DNA from: Isoptericola peretonis
GTDB lineage: Bacteria > Actinomycetota > Actinomycetes > Actinomycetales > Cellulomonadaceae
Assembly (NCBI GenBank): GCA_023241745.1
Contig: JALQCY010000002.1
Coordinates: forward strand, 558,001-622,000
Length of the DNA stretch: 64,000 nucleotides
Reading direction: 5' to 3'
Shown: piece after piece, positions 34,527 through 47,615 of the stretch
Layout of the letters: every line of letters starts with the position of its first letter
How positions within the stretch are numbered: position 1 is the first letter of the stretch
Program-made: the position numbers and the translations under genes
Notes under the pieces: model-generated
Told to the model about the DNA's origin: nothing
Database searches by the model: none
The model's input: only the letters and a program-made list of their open reading frames with translations

Positions 34527-35835
34527 CCACCAGCTCCCTCACCCCACCCGCCCCGGCGCCCGCGCCGGCCGCCGCCCTGCTCGTCCTCGAGGACGGCACG
34601 GTCGCCCGCGGCCGCGCGTACGGCGCCCGGGGCGCCACCTTCGGCGAGATCGTCTTCTCGACCGGCATGACCGGCTACCAGGAGACGCTCACCGACCCGT
34701 CCTACCACCGGCAGATCGTCGTGATGACGGCCCCGCACGTCGGCAACACGGGCGTCAACGACGAGGACCCGGAGTCCGGCAAGATCTGGGTCTCCGGCTA
34801 CGTGCTGCGCGACCCCGCCCGCCGGGTGTCGTCCTGGCGCGCCGACCGCACCCTCGAGGACGAGCTCGCCGCCCAGGGCGTCGTGGGCATCAGCGAGGTC
34901 GACACCCGCGCCCTCACGCGCCACCTGCGCGAGCTCGGCGTCATGCGCGCCGGCATCTTCTCCGGCGACGCCCTCATGAGCCAGGGTGCCGGCGGCACCA
35001 GCGTGGAGCGCCCCGTGGCCGAGCTGGTCGCCGAGGTCCAGGCCTCCCCGGCCATGGCCGGCGCCAACCTCGCCCCCGAGGTCACGACCGCCGAGGCGTA
35101 CGTCGTCGAGCCGTCCGGCGAGTTCGCCGGCGCCGAGCCGGTCGCGACCGTCGTCGCCGTCGACCTCGGCATCAAGGCCATGACGCCCGCGCGTCTCGCC
35201 GAGCGCGGCGTGCGGGTCCACGTCGTGCCGCAGTCGGCGACCGTCGCCGACGTCGAGGCCCTGCTGCCCGCGGACGGCTCGCCCGTCGGCGTGTTCTTCT
35301 CCAACGGCCCCGGCGACCCGTCGTCGGCGACGCACGAGATCGAGCTGCTGCGCGGCGTGCTCGACCGGGGGATCCCGTTCTTCGGCATCTGCTTCGGCAA
35401 CCAGCTCCTCGGCCGGGCGCTCGGCTACGGCACCTACAAGCTCGGCTATGGCCACCGCGGCATCAACCAGCCCGTCATGGACCGCACCACGAACAAGGTC
35501 GAGGTCACCGCGCACAACCACGGGTTCGCCGTCGACGCGCCCGTGGACGCCGTCAGCACCGCCCCCTACGACGACGAGCGCACCGACGGCCGCCGCTACG
35601 GCCGCGTGATCGTCTCCCACGTGGGCCTCAACGACCAGGTCGTCGAAGGGCTGACCGCGCTGGACGTGCCCGCCTTCTCCGTGCAGTACCACCCCGAGGC
35701 CGCCGCCGGCCCGCACGACAGCGCCTACCTGTTCGACCGCTTCGTCGCGCTCATGACGAGCCGCGAGCCCGTGACCGTCCCCGACGGTGCCCTGGCGGCG
35801 CTGGCCGCCGGCCCCACCGCCGAGAAGGAGAACTG

Positions 35836-35836
<1 letters not shown>
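34523..35836 (+). CDS. carA: Carbamoyl-phosphate synthase small subunit
   Basis: Glutamine amidotransferase subunit (437 aa) that feeds ammonia to CarB. The N-terminal domain [20 protein letters not shown] is near residue 45. The class I triad cysteine is in [12 protein letters not shown] near residue 290, and the histidine/glutamate pair in [14 protein letters not shown] near 390. GTG start overlaps the upstream stop; one-base overlap with carB. Confidence 0.97.
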
Positions 35837-39221
<3,385 letters not shown>

Positions 39222-39225
<4 letters not shown>

Positions 39226-40094
39226 GCGGGGGCACGGGCCGGGCGGGCGTCGTCCCGTTCGGCGCCCGGCTCGCCGAGGCGATGGACGCCCACGGCCCGC
39301 TGTGCGTCGGGATCGACCCGCACGCGTCCCTGCTCGAGGCGTGGGGCCTGGGCGACGACGCCGCCGGGGTCCGGGAGTTCGGGCTGCGCGTCGTGGACGC
39401 GGTCGGCGGGCGGGTGGCGGCCCTCAAGCCGCAGGCCGCGTTCTTCGAGCGGCACGGCTCGGCCGGGGTCGCGGCGCTCGAGGACGTGATCGCCGCGGCG
39501 CGGGCCGTGGGCACCCTGACGATCGTGGACGCCAAGCGCGGCGACATCGGCTCGACGATGGGCGCGTACGCCGACGCGTTCCTCGCGGACGGCTCCCCGC
39601 TCGCGGGCGACGCCGTGACGGTGTCGCCGTACCTGGGCTTCGGCTCGCTCGCGCCCGCTGCCGAGCTGGCCGCCCGCACCGGGCGGGGGATCTTCGTGCT
39701 GTGCCTCACCTCGAACAAGGAGGGGCACGAGGTGCAGCACGCCCTCGGGCCCGACGGCGTGAGCGTCGCCGCGTCGGTGGCCGCGCAGGCGGCGGTGCTG
39801 AACGCGGGGGCCGACCCGATGGGCTCGGTGGGTCTCGTCGTGGGTGCCACCGTCGGCGACGCCGCGCGCGAGACGGGCACGGACCTGGTGGCGGTCAACG
39901 GGCCGCTGCTCGCGCCGGGCGTGGGCGCGCAGGGCGCGGGGGAGCGGGAGCTCGCGGCCGTCTTCGGTCCGGCCCGCCGCCACGTCCTGGCGTCCTCGTC
40001 CCGCGGCGTCCTCGCCGCGGGCCCGTGCGCGGGCGGCCTGCGCGAGGCCGCCGCCGCGGCCGCCGCGGACGCGCGCGCCGCCCTGCGGGGCTGA
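39222..40094 (+). CDS. pyrF: Orotidine 5'-phosphate decarboxylase
   Basis: Decarboxylates OMP to UMP (290 aa, the longer actinobacterial type 2 form). The catalytic Lys/Asp array is in [20 protein letters not shown] near residue 102; [16 protein letters not shown] near 28 and GLVVGATVG near 205 bind the phosphate and base. Last gene of the operon. pyrD and pyrE are not in the cluster. Confidence 0.97.
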
Positions 40095-40110
40095 GACCGC
40101 GCGACACCGC

Positions 40111-40146
40111 CGACGGGCCCGCTCCTGCCAGGGAGCGGGCCCGTCG
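40111..40146. terminator. pyr operon terminator
   Basis: Perfect 15-bp stem (CGACGGGCCCGCTCC and its complement) with a 6-base loop, 17 bases after the pyrF stop. Lies between convergent genes, so it can serve both. Confidence 0.85.
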
Positions 40147-40200
40147 TCGTCGCGGGTCCGGCCGGGTGCGCCGGTGGGTGGTGCCGGTCCGGCGGCGGGG

Positions 40201-40986
40201 TCAGGCCGCCGGGGGAACCTGCCAGACGGACACGTGCCGCTCGCTCCCGGCGGTGAACGGCGTGCCGTCCCAGTCCTCCCACCGGTGCACGAGGCGCATC
40301 CCGGCGATGCGGGCCATGAGGTCCAGCTCGGCCGGCCACACGTACCGGAACGGCAACCACCGGAAGCGTCCGACGCCGTCGGGGCCGACGGTGACGTGGT
40401 TCGACGTGAACTCCTGGGTCACCACGTCGAGCCGGTCGAACCCGACGTAGCCACCGCCGGCGGCGTCGGGCGCGACCGTGAAAGGCACGGTGTCCTGCCC
40501 GGGCGGCATCCGCCGCAGCGGGGGCACCCCCACCTCGACGACGAAGCGACCCCCCGGCCGCAGGTGCGCGGCCGCGGTGCGGAAGCAGTCGACCTGCCCG
40601 TCCTGAGTCGTGACGTTCCCGATCGTGTTGAACACGAGGTAGGCCACGGCGAACTCGCCGGGCACCCGGGCGCTCGTCATGTCGCCGATCGTCACGGTCA
40701 CCCGGTCGCCGCCGGGCTTGAGCGCGATGCGTGCCGCCATCGCCCGGGAGAGCTCGATGCCGTGCACGGTCACGCCGCGCTGCGCGAGCGGCGCGGCGAG
40801 GCGGCCGGTGCCGACGGCCAGCTCGAGCGCGGCGCCGTCGCCGGCGAGACCGGCGAGCACGTCGACGGTGCGCTCGACGACGGCGGCGTCGAACTCGCGG
40901 TCGTCGGACGCGTCGTAGGTGGCGGCGACGCTCTCGCCGAACCACCCGTCGGCGGGGTCGTCACGGTCGGTGCGGGGGACGGGCAT
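40201..40986 (-). CDS. Class I SAM-dependent methyltransferase
   Basis: A 261-residue methyltransferase. The SAM-binding motif I is GAALELAVGTGRLAAPLAQRG near residue 52 (glycine-poor variant ELAVGTGRL), followed by VHGIELSRAMA as motif II and VTIGDMTSARVPGEFAVAYL as motif III/IV. The small-molecule substrate is unknown. ATG 7 bases after TACCGT. Convergent with pyrF. Confidence 0.85.
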   Translation of the reverse strand: MPVPRTDRDDPADGWFGESVAATYDASDDREFDAAVVERTVDVLAGLAGDGAALELAVGTGRLAAPLAQRGVTVHGIELSRAMAARIALKPGGDRVTVTIGDMTSARVPGEFAVAYLVFNTIGNVTTQDGQVDCFRTAAAHLRPGGRFVVEVGVPPLRRMPPGQDTVPFTVAPDAAGGGYVGFDRLDVVTQEFTSNHVTVGPDGVGRFRWLPFRYVWPAELDLMARIAGMRLVHRWEDWDGTPFTAGSERHVSVWQVPPAA

Positions 40987-40993
40987 GCCGACG

Positions 40994-40999
40994 ACGGTA
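40994..40999 (-). promoter_or_regulatory. -10 box, leaderless promoter of the methyltransferase gene
   Basis: TACCGT on the minus strand, 7 bases before the ATG at 40986. Confidence 0.55.
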
Positions 41000-41117
41000 G
41001 GGCGGGTCGACCGTCGCCGACGAGCGGATTTCGCGCACCGCGCCCCACCTGCGACGACGTCCGGTCCGGTATGCGGCTTTCCTCCGCGTTCGAGGGTGGG
41101 GCGAACTGCCCTACGGA

Positions 41118-41146
41118 TTGCCGCCCTCGCAGGTCGTGGCTACTTT
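41118..41146 (+). promoter_or_regulatory. Promoter of the mIHF-gmk-rpoZ genes
   Basis: -35 TTGCCG (41118-41123), 17-base spacer, -10 TACTTT (41141-41146); start of mIHF 48 bases further on. Confidence 0.65.
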
Positions 41147-41194
41147 CGAGGGAGCAGTTCCCTCATCAGCGGCTCGACAGAGTAGGTGACTTGC

Positions 41195-41506
41195 GTGGCT
41201 CTCCCCCCTCTTTCCCCGGAAGACCGTGCTGCGGCCCTCGAAAAGGCGGCCGAGGCCCGGCGCGTCCGCGCCGAGATCAAGAACCGGCTGAAGTACTCGC
41301 AGGGCTCGCTCAAGGACGTGATCGAGAAGGGCAAGACCGACGACATCGTCGGCAAGCTCAAGGTCGTCTCGTTGCTGGAGTCGCTCCCCGGTGTCGGTAA
41401 GGTGAAGGCTCGGGCGATCATGGAGGAGATCGGGATCGCCGAGACCCGCCGTGTCCGTGGCCTCGGGCCGCACCAGGCTTCGGCGCTCATCGAGAGGTTT
41501 GGCTGA
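41195..41506 (+). CDS. mihF: Actinobacterial integration host factor
   Basis: Nucleoid-associated protein unrelated to HU/IHF of proteobacteria (103 aa). It bends and compacts DNA through an H2TH-like fold; the hairpin motif [20 protein letters not shown] near residue 58 and [10 protein letters not shown] near 85 are diagnostic. The GTG at 41195 gives the family start [20 protein letters not shown]; the earlier GTG at 41186 does not. Upstream of gmk as in mycobacteria and streptomycetes. Confidence 0.96.
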   Translation: MALPPLSPEDRAAALEKAAEARRVRAEIKNRLKYSQGSLKDVIEKGKTDDIVGKLKVVSLLESLPGVGKVKARAIMEEIGIAETRRVRGLGPHQASALIERFG

Positions 41507-42152
41507 CATTTCCGCACCACCCGCCGGCCGTCCGGCACCGCACGAAGTCCCCGTCACCGCGGACCAGGGATCGGCGCCGGCCCGCCTGACCGTGCTCGCC
41601 GGCCCCACGGCAGTGGGCAAGGGCACGGTCTCCGCCGACATCCGGGCGCGCTACCCGCAGGTGTGGTTGTCGGTGTCGGCGACCACGCGGCCGCCGCGCC
41701 CCGGCGAGGTGCACGGCGTGCACTACCTCTTCGTCTCGCCCGAGGAGTTCGACCGGATGGTCGCCGACGGGCAGATGCTGGAGTGGGCGGTGGTGCACGG
41801 GCGCAACCGCTACGGCACGCCGCGCGGGCCCGTGGAGGAGCACCTGGCGGCGGGCGTGCCCACGCTCCTGGAGATCGACCTGCAGGGCGCGCGCCAGGTG
41901 CGGGACTCGATGCCGGAGGCGCGGTTCGTCTTCCTGTCCCCGCCGAGCTTCGACGAGCTGGTGCGGCGGCTGGTCGGCCGCGGCACGGAGGACGAGGAGG
42001 AGCGCGCGCGGCGTCTGCGCACGGCGCGCACCGAGCTCGCGGCCGAGTCCGAGTTCGACGTGACGATCGTCAACGACGACGTCACCCGCGCCACCGACGA
42101 GCTCGCCCGCGTGATGGGCGTGACGTCCGCCGCACCGCAGGTCGCCGGCTAG
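41499..42152 (+). CDS. gmk: Guanylate kinase
   Basis: Phosphorylates GMP to GDP (217 aa with this start). The P-loop is [12 protein letters not shown] near residue 33; GMP-binding residues are in [21 protein letters not shown] near 58. The start is uncertain: no ATG or GTG lies close to the P-loop, so TTG at 41499, overlapping the mIHF stop by 8 bases, is chosen; a GTG at 41451 would overlap by 56. Translational coupling to mIHF is likely. Confidence 0.9.
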   Translation: MADISAPPAGRPAPHEVPVTADQGSAPARLTVLAGPTAVGKGTVSADIRARYPQVWLSVSATTRPPRPGEVHGVHYLFVSPEEFDRMVADGQMLEWAVVHGRNRYGTPRGPVEEHLAAGVPTLLEIDLQGARQVRDSMPEARFVFLSPPSFDELVRRLVGRGTEDEEERARRLRTARTELAAESEFDVTIVNDDVTRATDELARVMGVTSAAPQVAG

Positions 42153-42241
42153 GCGGCGACGAGGTCCACGGCCCGAGCGCGGGTAGGATGGATCGCTGAA
42201 CCCCGACGTCCCGTCCCTGATCTTTGTCTGGAGTGTGACCC

Positions 42242-42556
42242 ATGGCCGGAACCGTGGCCCAGCCCATCGGCATCACCGACCCGCCCATCGACGAGCTGCT
42301 CGAGCGCATCGACTCGAAGTACGGCCTCGTGCTGTACGCGTCGCAGCGTGCCCGTCAGATCAACGCCTACTACTCGCAGCTCAACGAGGGCCTGCTGGAG
42401 AACGTGGGCCCGCTCGTCGAGGCCCGCAACCAGGAGAAGCCGCTGTCCATCGCGATGCGCGAGATCAACGAGGGCCTGCTCGTGGCCAACCCGGTCGAGG
42501 AGAAGCCCGACGCGACGACGACGGCCACCGACCCCGGCGACGAGATCACCTTCTGA
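42242..42556 (+). CDS. rpoZ: RNA polymerase omega subunit
   Basis: Small polymerase subunit that latches beta-prime (104 aa). The conserved core is [20 protein letters not shown] followed by [15 protein letters not shown] and [18 protein letters not shown] with GGAG upstream. The acidic tail (about 85-104) is typical of actinobacteria. Lies between gmk and coaBC, a widespread order. Confidence 0.96.
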   Translation: MAGTVAQPIGITDPPIDELLERIDSKYGLVLYASQRARQINAYYSQLNEGLLENVGPLVEARNQEKPLSIAMREINEGLLVANPVEEKPDATTTATDPGDEITF

Positions 42557-42596
42557 CGGTTCGCCGTCGACGAGGGTCGCGACGAGGTAGCCCGCG

Positions 42597-43874
42597 ATGA
42601 GGATCCTGCTCGGCGTCAGCGGAGGCATCGCCGCCTACAAGGCGGTGCTCCTGCTGCGCCTGCTGCGCGAGGAGGGCCACGCGGTCCGGGTGATCCCGAC
42701 GGCGTCGGCCCTGCGCTTCGTCGGCGCGCCGACGTTCGAGGCGCTGTCGGGCGAGGCCGTGACCGACGAGGTCTTCGAGGACGTCGCCCACGTGCCGCAC
42801 GTCGCGCTCGGGCAGGGTGCCGATCTCGTCGTGGTGGCACCGGCGACGGCGGACCTGCTCGCCCGTGCCGCGACCGGCCGGGCGGACGACCTGCTCACCT
42901 CGACCCTGCTCACCGCGCGGTGCCCGGTCGTGATGGCTCCCGCGATGCACACCGAGATGTGGGAGCACCCCGCCACCCGCGCCAACGTGGCGACGCTGCG
43001 TGAGCGCGGCGTGATCGTGGTCGAGCCTGCCAGCGGTCGCCTGACCGGCGCCGACACGGGTCCCGGCCGGCTGCCCGAGCCGGAGGAGATCGCCCGGGTC
43101 GCGCTCGACGCGGCCCGTGCCGCAGGGCAGGGCCCCGCGCCGGCGGCCGACGCCGCGCACGACCTCGCGCATGACGCGACGCAGCACGACCTGACGGGGC
43201 GCGCGGTCGTCGTCTCCGCGGGCGGCACGCGCGAACCGATCGACCCGGTGCGCTTCATCGGCAACCGCTCGAGCGGCAGGCAGGGCGCGGCGCTGGCCGA
43301 GGCGGCGTGCGCCCGCGGGGCCGACGTGACGCTGGTCGCGGCGAACGTCGACGAGACGGTGGCGGCCTCCGCTCGGGCCGCCGGGGCCGTGGTCGTCCCC
43401 GTGGAGACCACCGCGCAGCTGCGCGACGCGGTGCGCGCCGCCGCCGGGCAGGCCGACGTCGTCGTGATGGCGGCCGCCGTGGCGGACTTCCGCCCGGCCG
43501 AGGTCCCCGGGTCGAAGATCAAGAAGGTGCCGGGCGAGGGCCCGGCGCCCATCGCGCTCGTCGAGAACCCGGACGTGCTGGCGGAGCTCGCCCGCGACCG
43601 GCTGCGCGCCGGCCAGCTCGTGGTGGGCTTCGCCGCCGAGACCGGCGACGCCCGCGGCTCGGTGCTCGAGCACGGGCGCAGCAAGGCCCGCCGCAAGGGT
43701 GCCGACCTCCTCGCGGTGAACGCCGTCGGGTCGGGCCGGGGGTTCGGCGCCCCCGTCAACGCGGTCACGGTGCTCGACGGGCAGGGCGAGGTCGTCGCCG
43801 AGGCGTCCGGCACGAAGCGTGCGGTGGCGGACGCCATCTGGGACGTCGTGGCGAAGGCGCTGCCCAGCATCTGA
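42597..43874 (+). CDS. coaBC: Bifunctional phosphopantothenoylcysteine decarboxylase / phosphopantothenate-cysteine ligase
   Basis: Two successive steps of coenzyme A synthesis (425 aa). The N-terminal FMN-binding CoaC domain shows GVSGGIAAYKAVLLLRLL at residue 5 and the substrate motif PAMHTEMWEHPATRANV near 115; RLTGADTGPGRLPEPEEI near 148 stands where many enzymes have an active-site cysteine, a variant shared by actinobacteria. The CoaB domain starts near 205 (VVSAGGTREPIDPVRFIGN). Confidence 0.95.
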   Translation: MRILLGVSGGIAAYKAVLLLRLLREEGHAVRVIPTASALRFVGAPTFEALSGEAVTDEVFEDVAHVPHVALGQGADLVVVAPATADLLARAATGRADDLLTSTLLTARCPVVMAPAMHTEMWEHPATRANVATLRERGVIVVEPASGRLTGADTGPGRLPEPEEIARVALDAARAAGQGPAPAADAAHDLAHDATQHDLTGRAVVVSAGGTREPIDPVRFIGNRSSGRQGAALAEAACARGADVTLVAANVDETVAASARAAGAVVVPVETTAQLRDAVRAAAGQADVVVMAAAVADFRPAEVPGSKIKKVPGEGPAPIALVENPDVLAELARDRLRAGQLVVGFAAETGDARGSVLEHGRSKARRKGADLLAVNAVGSGRGFGAPVNAVTVLDGQGEVVAEASGTKRAVADAIWDVVAKALPSI

Positions 43875-43936
43875 GATTCACCCGGCATGTGAGACGCTTC
43901 GCGGCCTGCGGGCCTCGTGCTGACGGCCTCTGCCCG

Positions 43937-43942
43937 TAGGCT
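43937..43942 (+). promoter_or_regulatory. -10 box, leaderless promoter of metK
   Basis: TAGGCT 7 bases before the ATG at 43950. The 75-bp gap leaves no room for a SAM riboswitch. Confidence 0.6.
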
Positions 43943-43949
43943 GTGCCGC

Positions 43950-45167
43950 ATGACCGATGCGCTGCGCCTCTTCACGTCCGAGTCCGTGACCGAGGGCCAC
44001 CCGGACAAGGTGTGCGATCAGATCTCCGACGCCATCCTGGACGCGCTGATCGCCCAGGACCCGCGGTCGCGCGTCGCCGTCGAGACGATGGTGACGACCG
44101 GCCTGGTGCACGTGGCGGGCGAGGTCACCACGGACGCGTACGTCGAGATCCCGCAGATCGTGCGCGAGGTGGTGCGCCGGATCGGCTACACGTCGTCGGC
44201 GATCGGCTTCGACGGAGACTCCTGCGGCGTGTCCGTGTCGATCGGTCAGCAGTCGCCCGACATCGCGCAGGGCGTGGACAAGAGCCTCGAGGAGCGGGAC
44301 GACGCGTCCGGCCCGGGCATCGAGCGCGACCCCCTGGACGCGCAGGGCGCGGGCGACCAGGGCCTCATGTTCGGCTACGCCTCGGACGAGACACCGGCCC
44401 TGATGCCCCTGCCGATCTGGCTCTCGCACCGGCTGGCGGAACGCCTCGCCGCGGTGCGGCGCTCGGGGGAGCTGCCCGGCCTGCGGCCCGACGGCAAGAC
44501 GCAGGTGACCGTCGGGTACGACGGCGACCGGCCGGTGCGCGTGGACACGGTCGTGCTCTCCACCCAGCACGACGCCGACGTCGTCCAGGAGAAGCTGCAG
44601 CGCGAGGTCGCCGACCAGGTGATCGGCCCCGTCCTCGCCCAGGTGGCGGAGCAGACCGGGATCGAGACCGAGGGCGCCCGGCTCATCGTCAACCCGACGG
44701 GCAAGTTCGTCGTGGGCGGTCCGCAGGGGGACGCGGGACTCACGGGCCGCAAGATCATCGTCGACACGTACGGGGGCATGGCCCGGCACGGCGGCGGGGC
44801 GTTCTCCGGCAAGGACCCGTCGAAGGTGGACCGGTCCGCGGCGTACGCGATGCGGTGGGTGGCGAAGAACGTCGTCGCCGCGGGTCTGGCGCGCCGCTGC
44901 GAGGTGCAGGTGGCGTACGCGATCGGCAAGGCGCACCCGGTGGGCCTGTACGTCGAGACGTTCGGCACCGAGACGGTGCCCGTCGAGCGGATCACCGCCG
45001 CGATCGGCACGGTCTTCGACCTGCGGCCCGCCGCGATCGTCCGCGACCTCGACCTGCTGCGCCCGGTGTACGCCGCGACCGCCGCGTACGGCCACTTCGG
45101 GCGCGACCTGCCCGGGTTCACCTGGGAGCGCACGGACCGCGTCGACGCGCTGCGGGCTGCGGTCTGA
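43950..45167 (+). CDS. metK: S-adenosylmethionine synthetase
   Basis: Makes SAM from methionine and ATP (405 aa). Signatures: [20 protein letters not shown] at the N-terminus, the flexible-loop hexapeptide GAGDQG near residue 133, and the phosphate loop [19 protein letters not shown] near 283. The ATG at 43950 is preferred over an upstream in-frame start, because it follows TAGGCT by 7 bases and gives the family N-terminus. Confidence 0.98.
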   Translation: MTDALRLFTSESVTEGHPDKVCDQISDAILDALIAQDPRSRVAVETMVTTGLVHVAGEVTTDAYVEIPQIVREVVRRIGYTSSAIGFDGDSCGVSVSIGQQSPDIAQGVDKSLEERDDASGPGIERDPLDAQGAGDQGLMFGYASDETPALMPLPIWLSHRLAERLAAVRRSGELPGLRPDGKTQVTVGYDGDRPVRVDTVVLSTQHDADVVQEKLQREVADQVIGPVLAQVAEQTGIETEGARLIVNPTGKFVVGGPQGDAGLTGRKIIVDTYGGMARHGGGAFSGKDPSKVDRSAAYAMRWVAKNVVAAGLARRCEVQVAYAIGKAHPVGLYVETFGTETVPVERITAAIGTVFDLRPAAIVRDLDLLRPVYAATAAYGHFGRDLPGFTWERTDRVDALRAAV

Positions 45168-45201
45168 TCCTTCGCGAGGCGTCGTCACGGCGGCGACCTC
45201 C

Positions 45202-45300
45202 GCGTGGCGGCGACTTCCCTCGCGCGGACGCGTTCACGGGCGCCACGGCGCCCTCCACTTCGGGAGGATACGTCCGCGCGAGGACACCTCGCCGCCACGC
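45202..45300. repeat. Large branched inverted repeat between metK and priA
   Basis: The 247-bp gap between metK and priA holds this 99-base structure. Arms: GCGTGGCGGCGA (45202-45213) with TCGCCGCCACGC (45289-45300), and CCTCGCGCGGACG (45218-45230) with CGTCCGCGCGAGG (45271-45283), 25 bp in all, interrupted by a 4/5-base internal loop. The 40-base apical part can form two small competing hairpins (GGGCGC/GCGCCC and CCCTCC/GGGAGG). No coding frame or flanking target duplication is seen. It may be a strong metK terminator, a structured RNA or a small mobile-element remnant. Confidence 0.75.
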
Positions 45301-45414
45301 CCCGCGTTCGTCCTGCGGCTGTCGTCGGCCGAGCACCGCAGGGGGCCGCGCTTCGGTCGAGCCGTGGACATGGCCGTGCAACCCGTGGTCGGCTGCCCAT
45401 GATGGGATGGCCCC

Positions 45415-47613
45415 GTGAGCGACATCCCCGAGCCCGAGCAGCCCGCGCTGCTCGGGCTCGACGACGTCCCTGGTCCGCGCAAGGACGCGCCGAAGGGCCG
45501 CGCCCGGTCCGGAAGGCCCGGCAAGGCGGCCCTGGGCACCACGCCCGTGGCCGACGAGCTGCCCGTCGCGCGGGTGGTGCTCGACCTGCAGCCCGCGCAC
45601 CTGGACCGCCCGTACGACTACCTGGTGCCCGCCCCGATGGCCGACGACGCGCGGCCCGGCGTGCGGGTGCGTGCCCGGTTCGGGCCGCAGGAGGTGGCCG
45701 GGTACGTGGTGGAGCGGCGGGAGACGTCCGACCACGACGGGCGGCTCGTGCCGCTCAAGCGGGTGGTCTCGGCCGACCCGGTGCTCTCGGAGGCGGTGCT
45801 GCGGCTGGCCCGCGCGGTGGCCGACCGCTACGCCGGCACGCTCGCCGACGTGCTGCGCCTCGCCGTGCCGCCGCGGCACGCGCGGGTGGAGAAGGAGGTG
45901 CTCGCCGGCCTAGGGGCTGACGACGCCGAGGACGGGCCGGCGGCGGCCTCCGACGCGGGGCCCGGGACCGACACGGTGTCCGGTGCCCTCCCCGGGGCTG
46001 TGTCCGCCTGGTCGGCGTACCTGGGCGGGGAGGCGTTCTGCCGACACCTGCTGGCCGGAGAGGCGCCCCGTGCCGTGTGGACGCCGCTGCCCGGGCTCGC
46101 GCCCCCCGCCGGCGACGGGCCGGCGCACGTGCCGCACTGGGCGGCCGCGGTCGCCGAGGCGGCGCGGGCCACGATCGCCGGCGGGCGGCGCGTCCTCATC
46201 GTCGCGCCCGACGCCCGCGACGTCGAACGGGTGGTCACCGCCCTCGGGGAGGCGGGGGTGGACGACGTCGTCCGGCTCCTCGCCGACGACGGGCCCGCAC
46301 CGCGGTACCGCGCGTTCCTGCGCGCCCGCCACGGCCTCGCGGACGTCGTCGTCGGGACGCGGGCGGCCATGTTCGCGCCGGTGCCGGACCTCGGTCTCGT
46401 CGTGCTGTGGGGCGACGGCGAGGACACCCTCGCGGAGCCGCACGCGCCGTACCCGCACGCCCGCGACGTGCTCGCGCTGCGCAGCGACCTCGAGGGCGCC
46501 GCGTACCTGCTCGCCTCCCCGGGCCGCACCGTCCAGGCGCAGGCGCTGCTCGCCTCCGGGTGGGCGCGGGAGATCGCCGCGCCCCGCGACGTCGTCCGCG
46601 CCCGCGCCCCCCGCGTGCGGGCGCTCACCTCGGTCGAGCTCGCCGCCGAGGGTCCGGGTGCCGCCGCTCGCCTCCCCACGGCCGCATGGCGCGCCGCCCG
46701 CGACGGCCTCGCCCGCGGGCCGGTGCTCGTGCAGGTGCCGCGCACCGGGTACCTGCCCGTCGTCGCCTGCGCGCGGTGCCGCACGGCCGCGCGGTGCGCC
46801 GCCTGCCACGGGCCGCTGGGCATGACACGACCCACCGCGGCGCCCCAGTGTTCCTGGTGCGGGCGTCTGGCCGGTGGCTGGCGCTGCGACGAGTGCGGCG
46901 ACACCCGGCTGCGGGCCGTGCGCGTGGGCTCCGACCGCACCGCCGAGGAGCTCGGCCGCGCGTTCCCCGGCACGACGGTGCGCGTGTCCGCCTCCTCCGC
47001 GCCCGGGGGCGTGCTCGACCGCGTCGGGGCCCAGCCGGCCCTCGTCGTGGCGACCCCGGGGGCGGAGCCCGTCGCGGACGGCGGGTACGCCGCCGCCCTC
47101 CTCCTCGACGCCGCGGTGTCCACCGCAGGGACGGGGCTCGCGACCGCCACCGAGGCGCTGCACCGGTGGCTCGCCGCGGCCGCCCTCGTGCACCCCGCGC
47201 ACGCCGGGGGACAGGTGCTCCTCGTGGGCGACGCCGCCCCCACCCCCACCGGCGCGCTGGTGCGCTACGACCCCGCGGGCCTCGCCGACCGGGAGCTCAC
47301 CGAGCGCCGCGAGCTCGACCTGCCGCCCGCGGTCCGCGTCGCCGCCGTCACCGGGGACCGTCAGGCCGTGGACGCCGTCGTCGCGCGGGTCGGGCTGGCC
47401 GGTCCCGACACCGTGCTCGGCCCGGTCGAGCTACCCGACGCCGAACCGCGACGCGGCGCCACGCTCGACCCCCAGGTGCGTGCCGTGCTGCGCGTCCCCC
47501 TGGCGCAGGGCGCCGAGCTCGCCGCGCAGCTGCGCGCCTCCCTCGCCGTGCGCTCCGCCCGCCGGGAGGGCGGCACGGTCCGGGTGCAGGTCGACCCCAA
47601 GGAGATGCTCTAG
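45415..47613 (+). CDS. priA: Primosomal protein N' with degenerate ATPase motifs
   Basis: PriA family (732 aa). The 3'-DNA-binding domain (about 45-150, RPYDYLVPAPM) and the zinc-binding region (about 451-500, with CARCRTAARCAACHGP, CSWCG and CDECG) are intact. The helicase core is degenerate: no GxGKT/S P-loop can be found, and the DEAH-type Walker B is replaced by VLWGDGED near 333. Loss of these motifs is known in actinobacterial PriA, which is thought to act in replisome loading without helicase activity. GTG start. Confidence 0.93.
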   Translation: MSDIPEPEQPALLGLDDVPGPRKDAPKGRARSGRPGKAALGTTPVADELPVARVVLDLQPAHLDRPYDYLVPAPMADDARPGVRVRARFGPQEVAGYVVERRETSDHDGRLVPLKRVVSADPVLSEAVLRLARAVADRYAGTLADVLRLAVPPRHARVEKEVLAGLGADDAEDGPAAASDAGPGTDTVSGALPGAVSAWSAYLGGEAFCRHLLAGEAPRAVWTPLPGLAPPAGDGPAHVPHWAAAVAEAARATIAGGRRVLIVAPDARDVERVVTALGEAGVDDVVRLLADDGPAPRYRAFLRARHGLADVVVGTRAAMFAPVPDLGLVVLWGDGEDTLAEPHAPYPHARDVLALRSDLEGAAYLLASPGRTVQAQALLASGWAREIAAPRDVVRARAPRVRALTSVELAAEGPGAAARLPTAAWRAARDGLARGPVLVQVPRTGYLPVVACARCRTAARCAACHGPLGMTRPTAAPQCSWCGRLAGGWRCDECGDTRLRAVRVGSDRTAEELGRAFPGTTVRVSASSAPGGVLDRVGAQPALVVATPGAEPVADGGYAAALLLDAAVSTAGTGLATATEALHRWLAAAALVHPAHAGGQVLLVGDAAPTPTGALVRYDPAGLADRELTERRELDLPPAVRVAAVTGDRQAVDAVVARVGLAGPDTVLGPVELPDAEPRRGATLDPQVRAVLRVPLAQGAELAAQLRASLAVRSARREGGTVRVQVDPKEML

Positions 47614-47615
47614 AG

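Noticed and set aside
43875..43949. Possible SAM riboswitch before metK
   Set aside because: Only 75 bases separate coaBC from metK, a -10 box sits 7 bases before the ATG, and no riboswitch core is seen.
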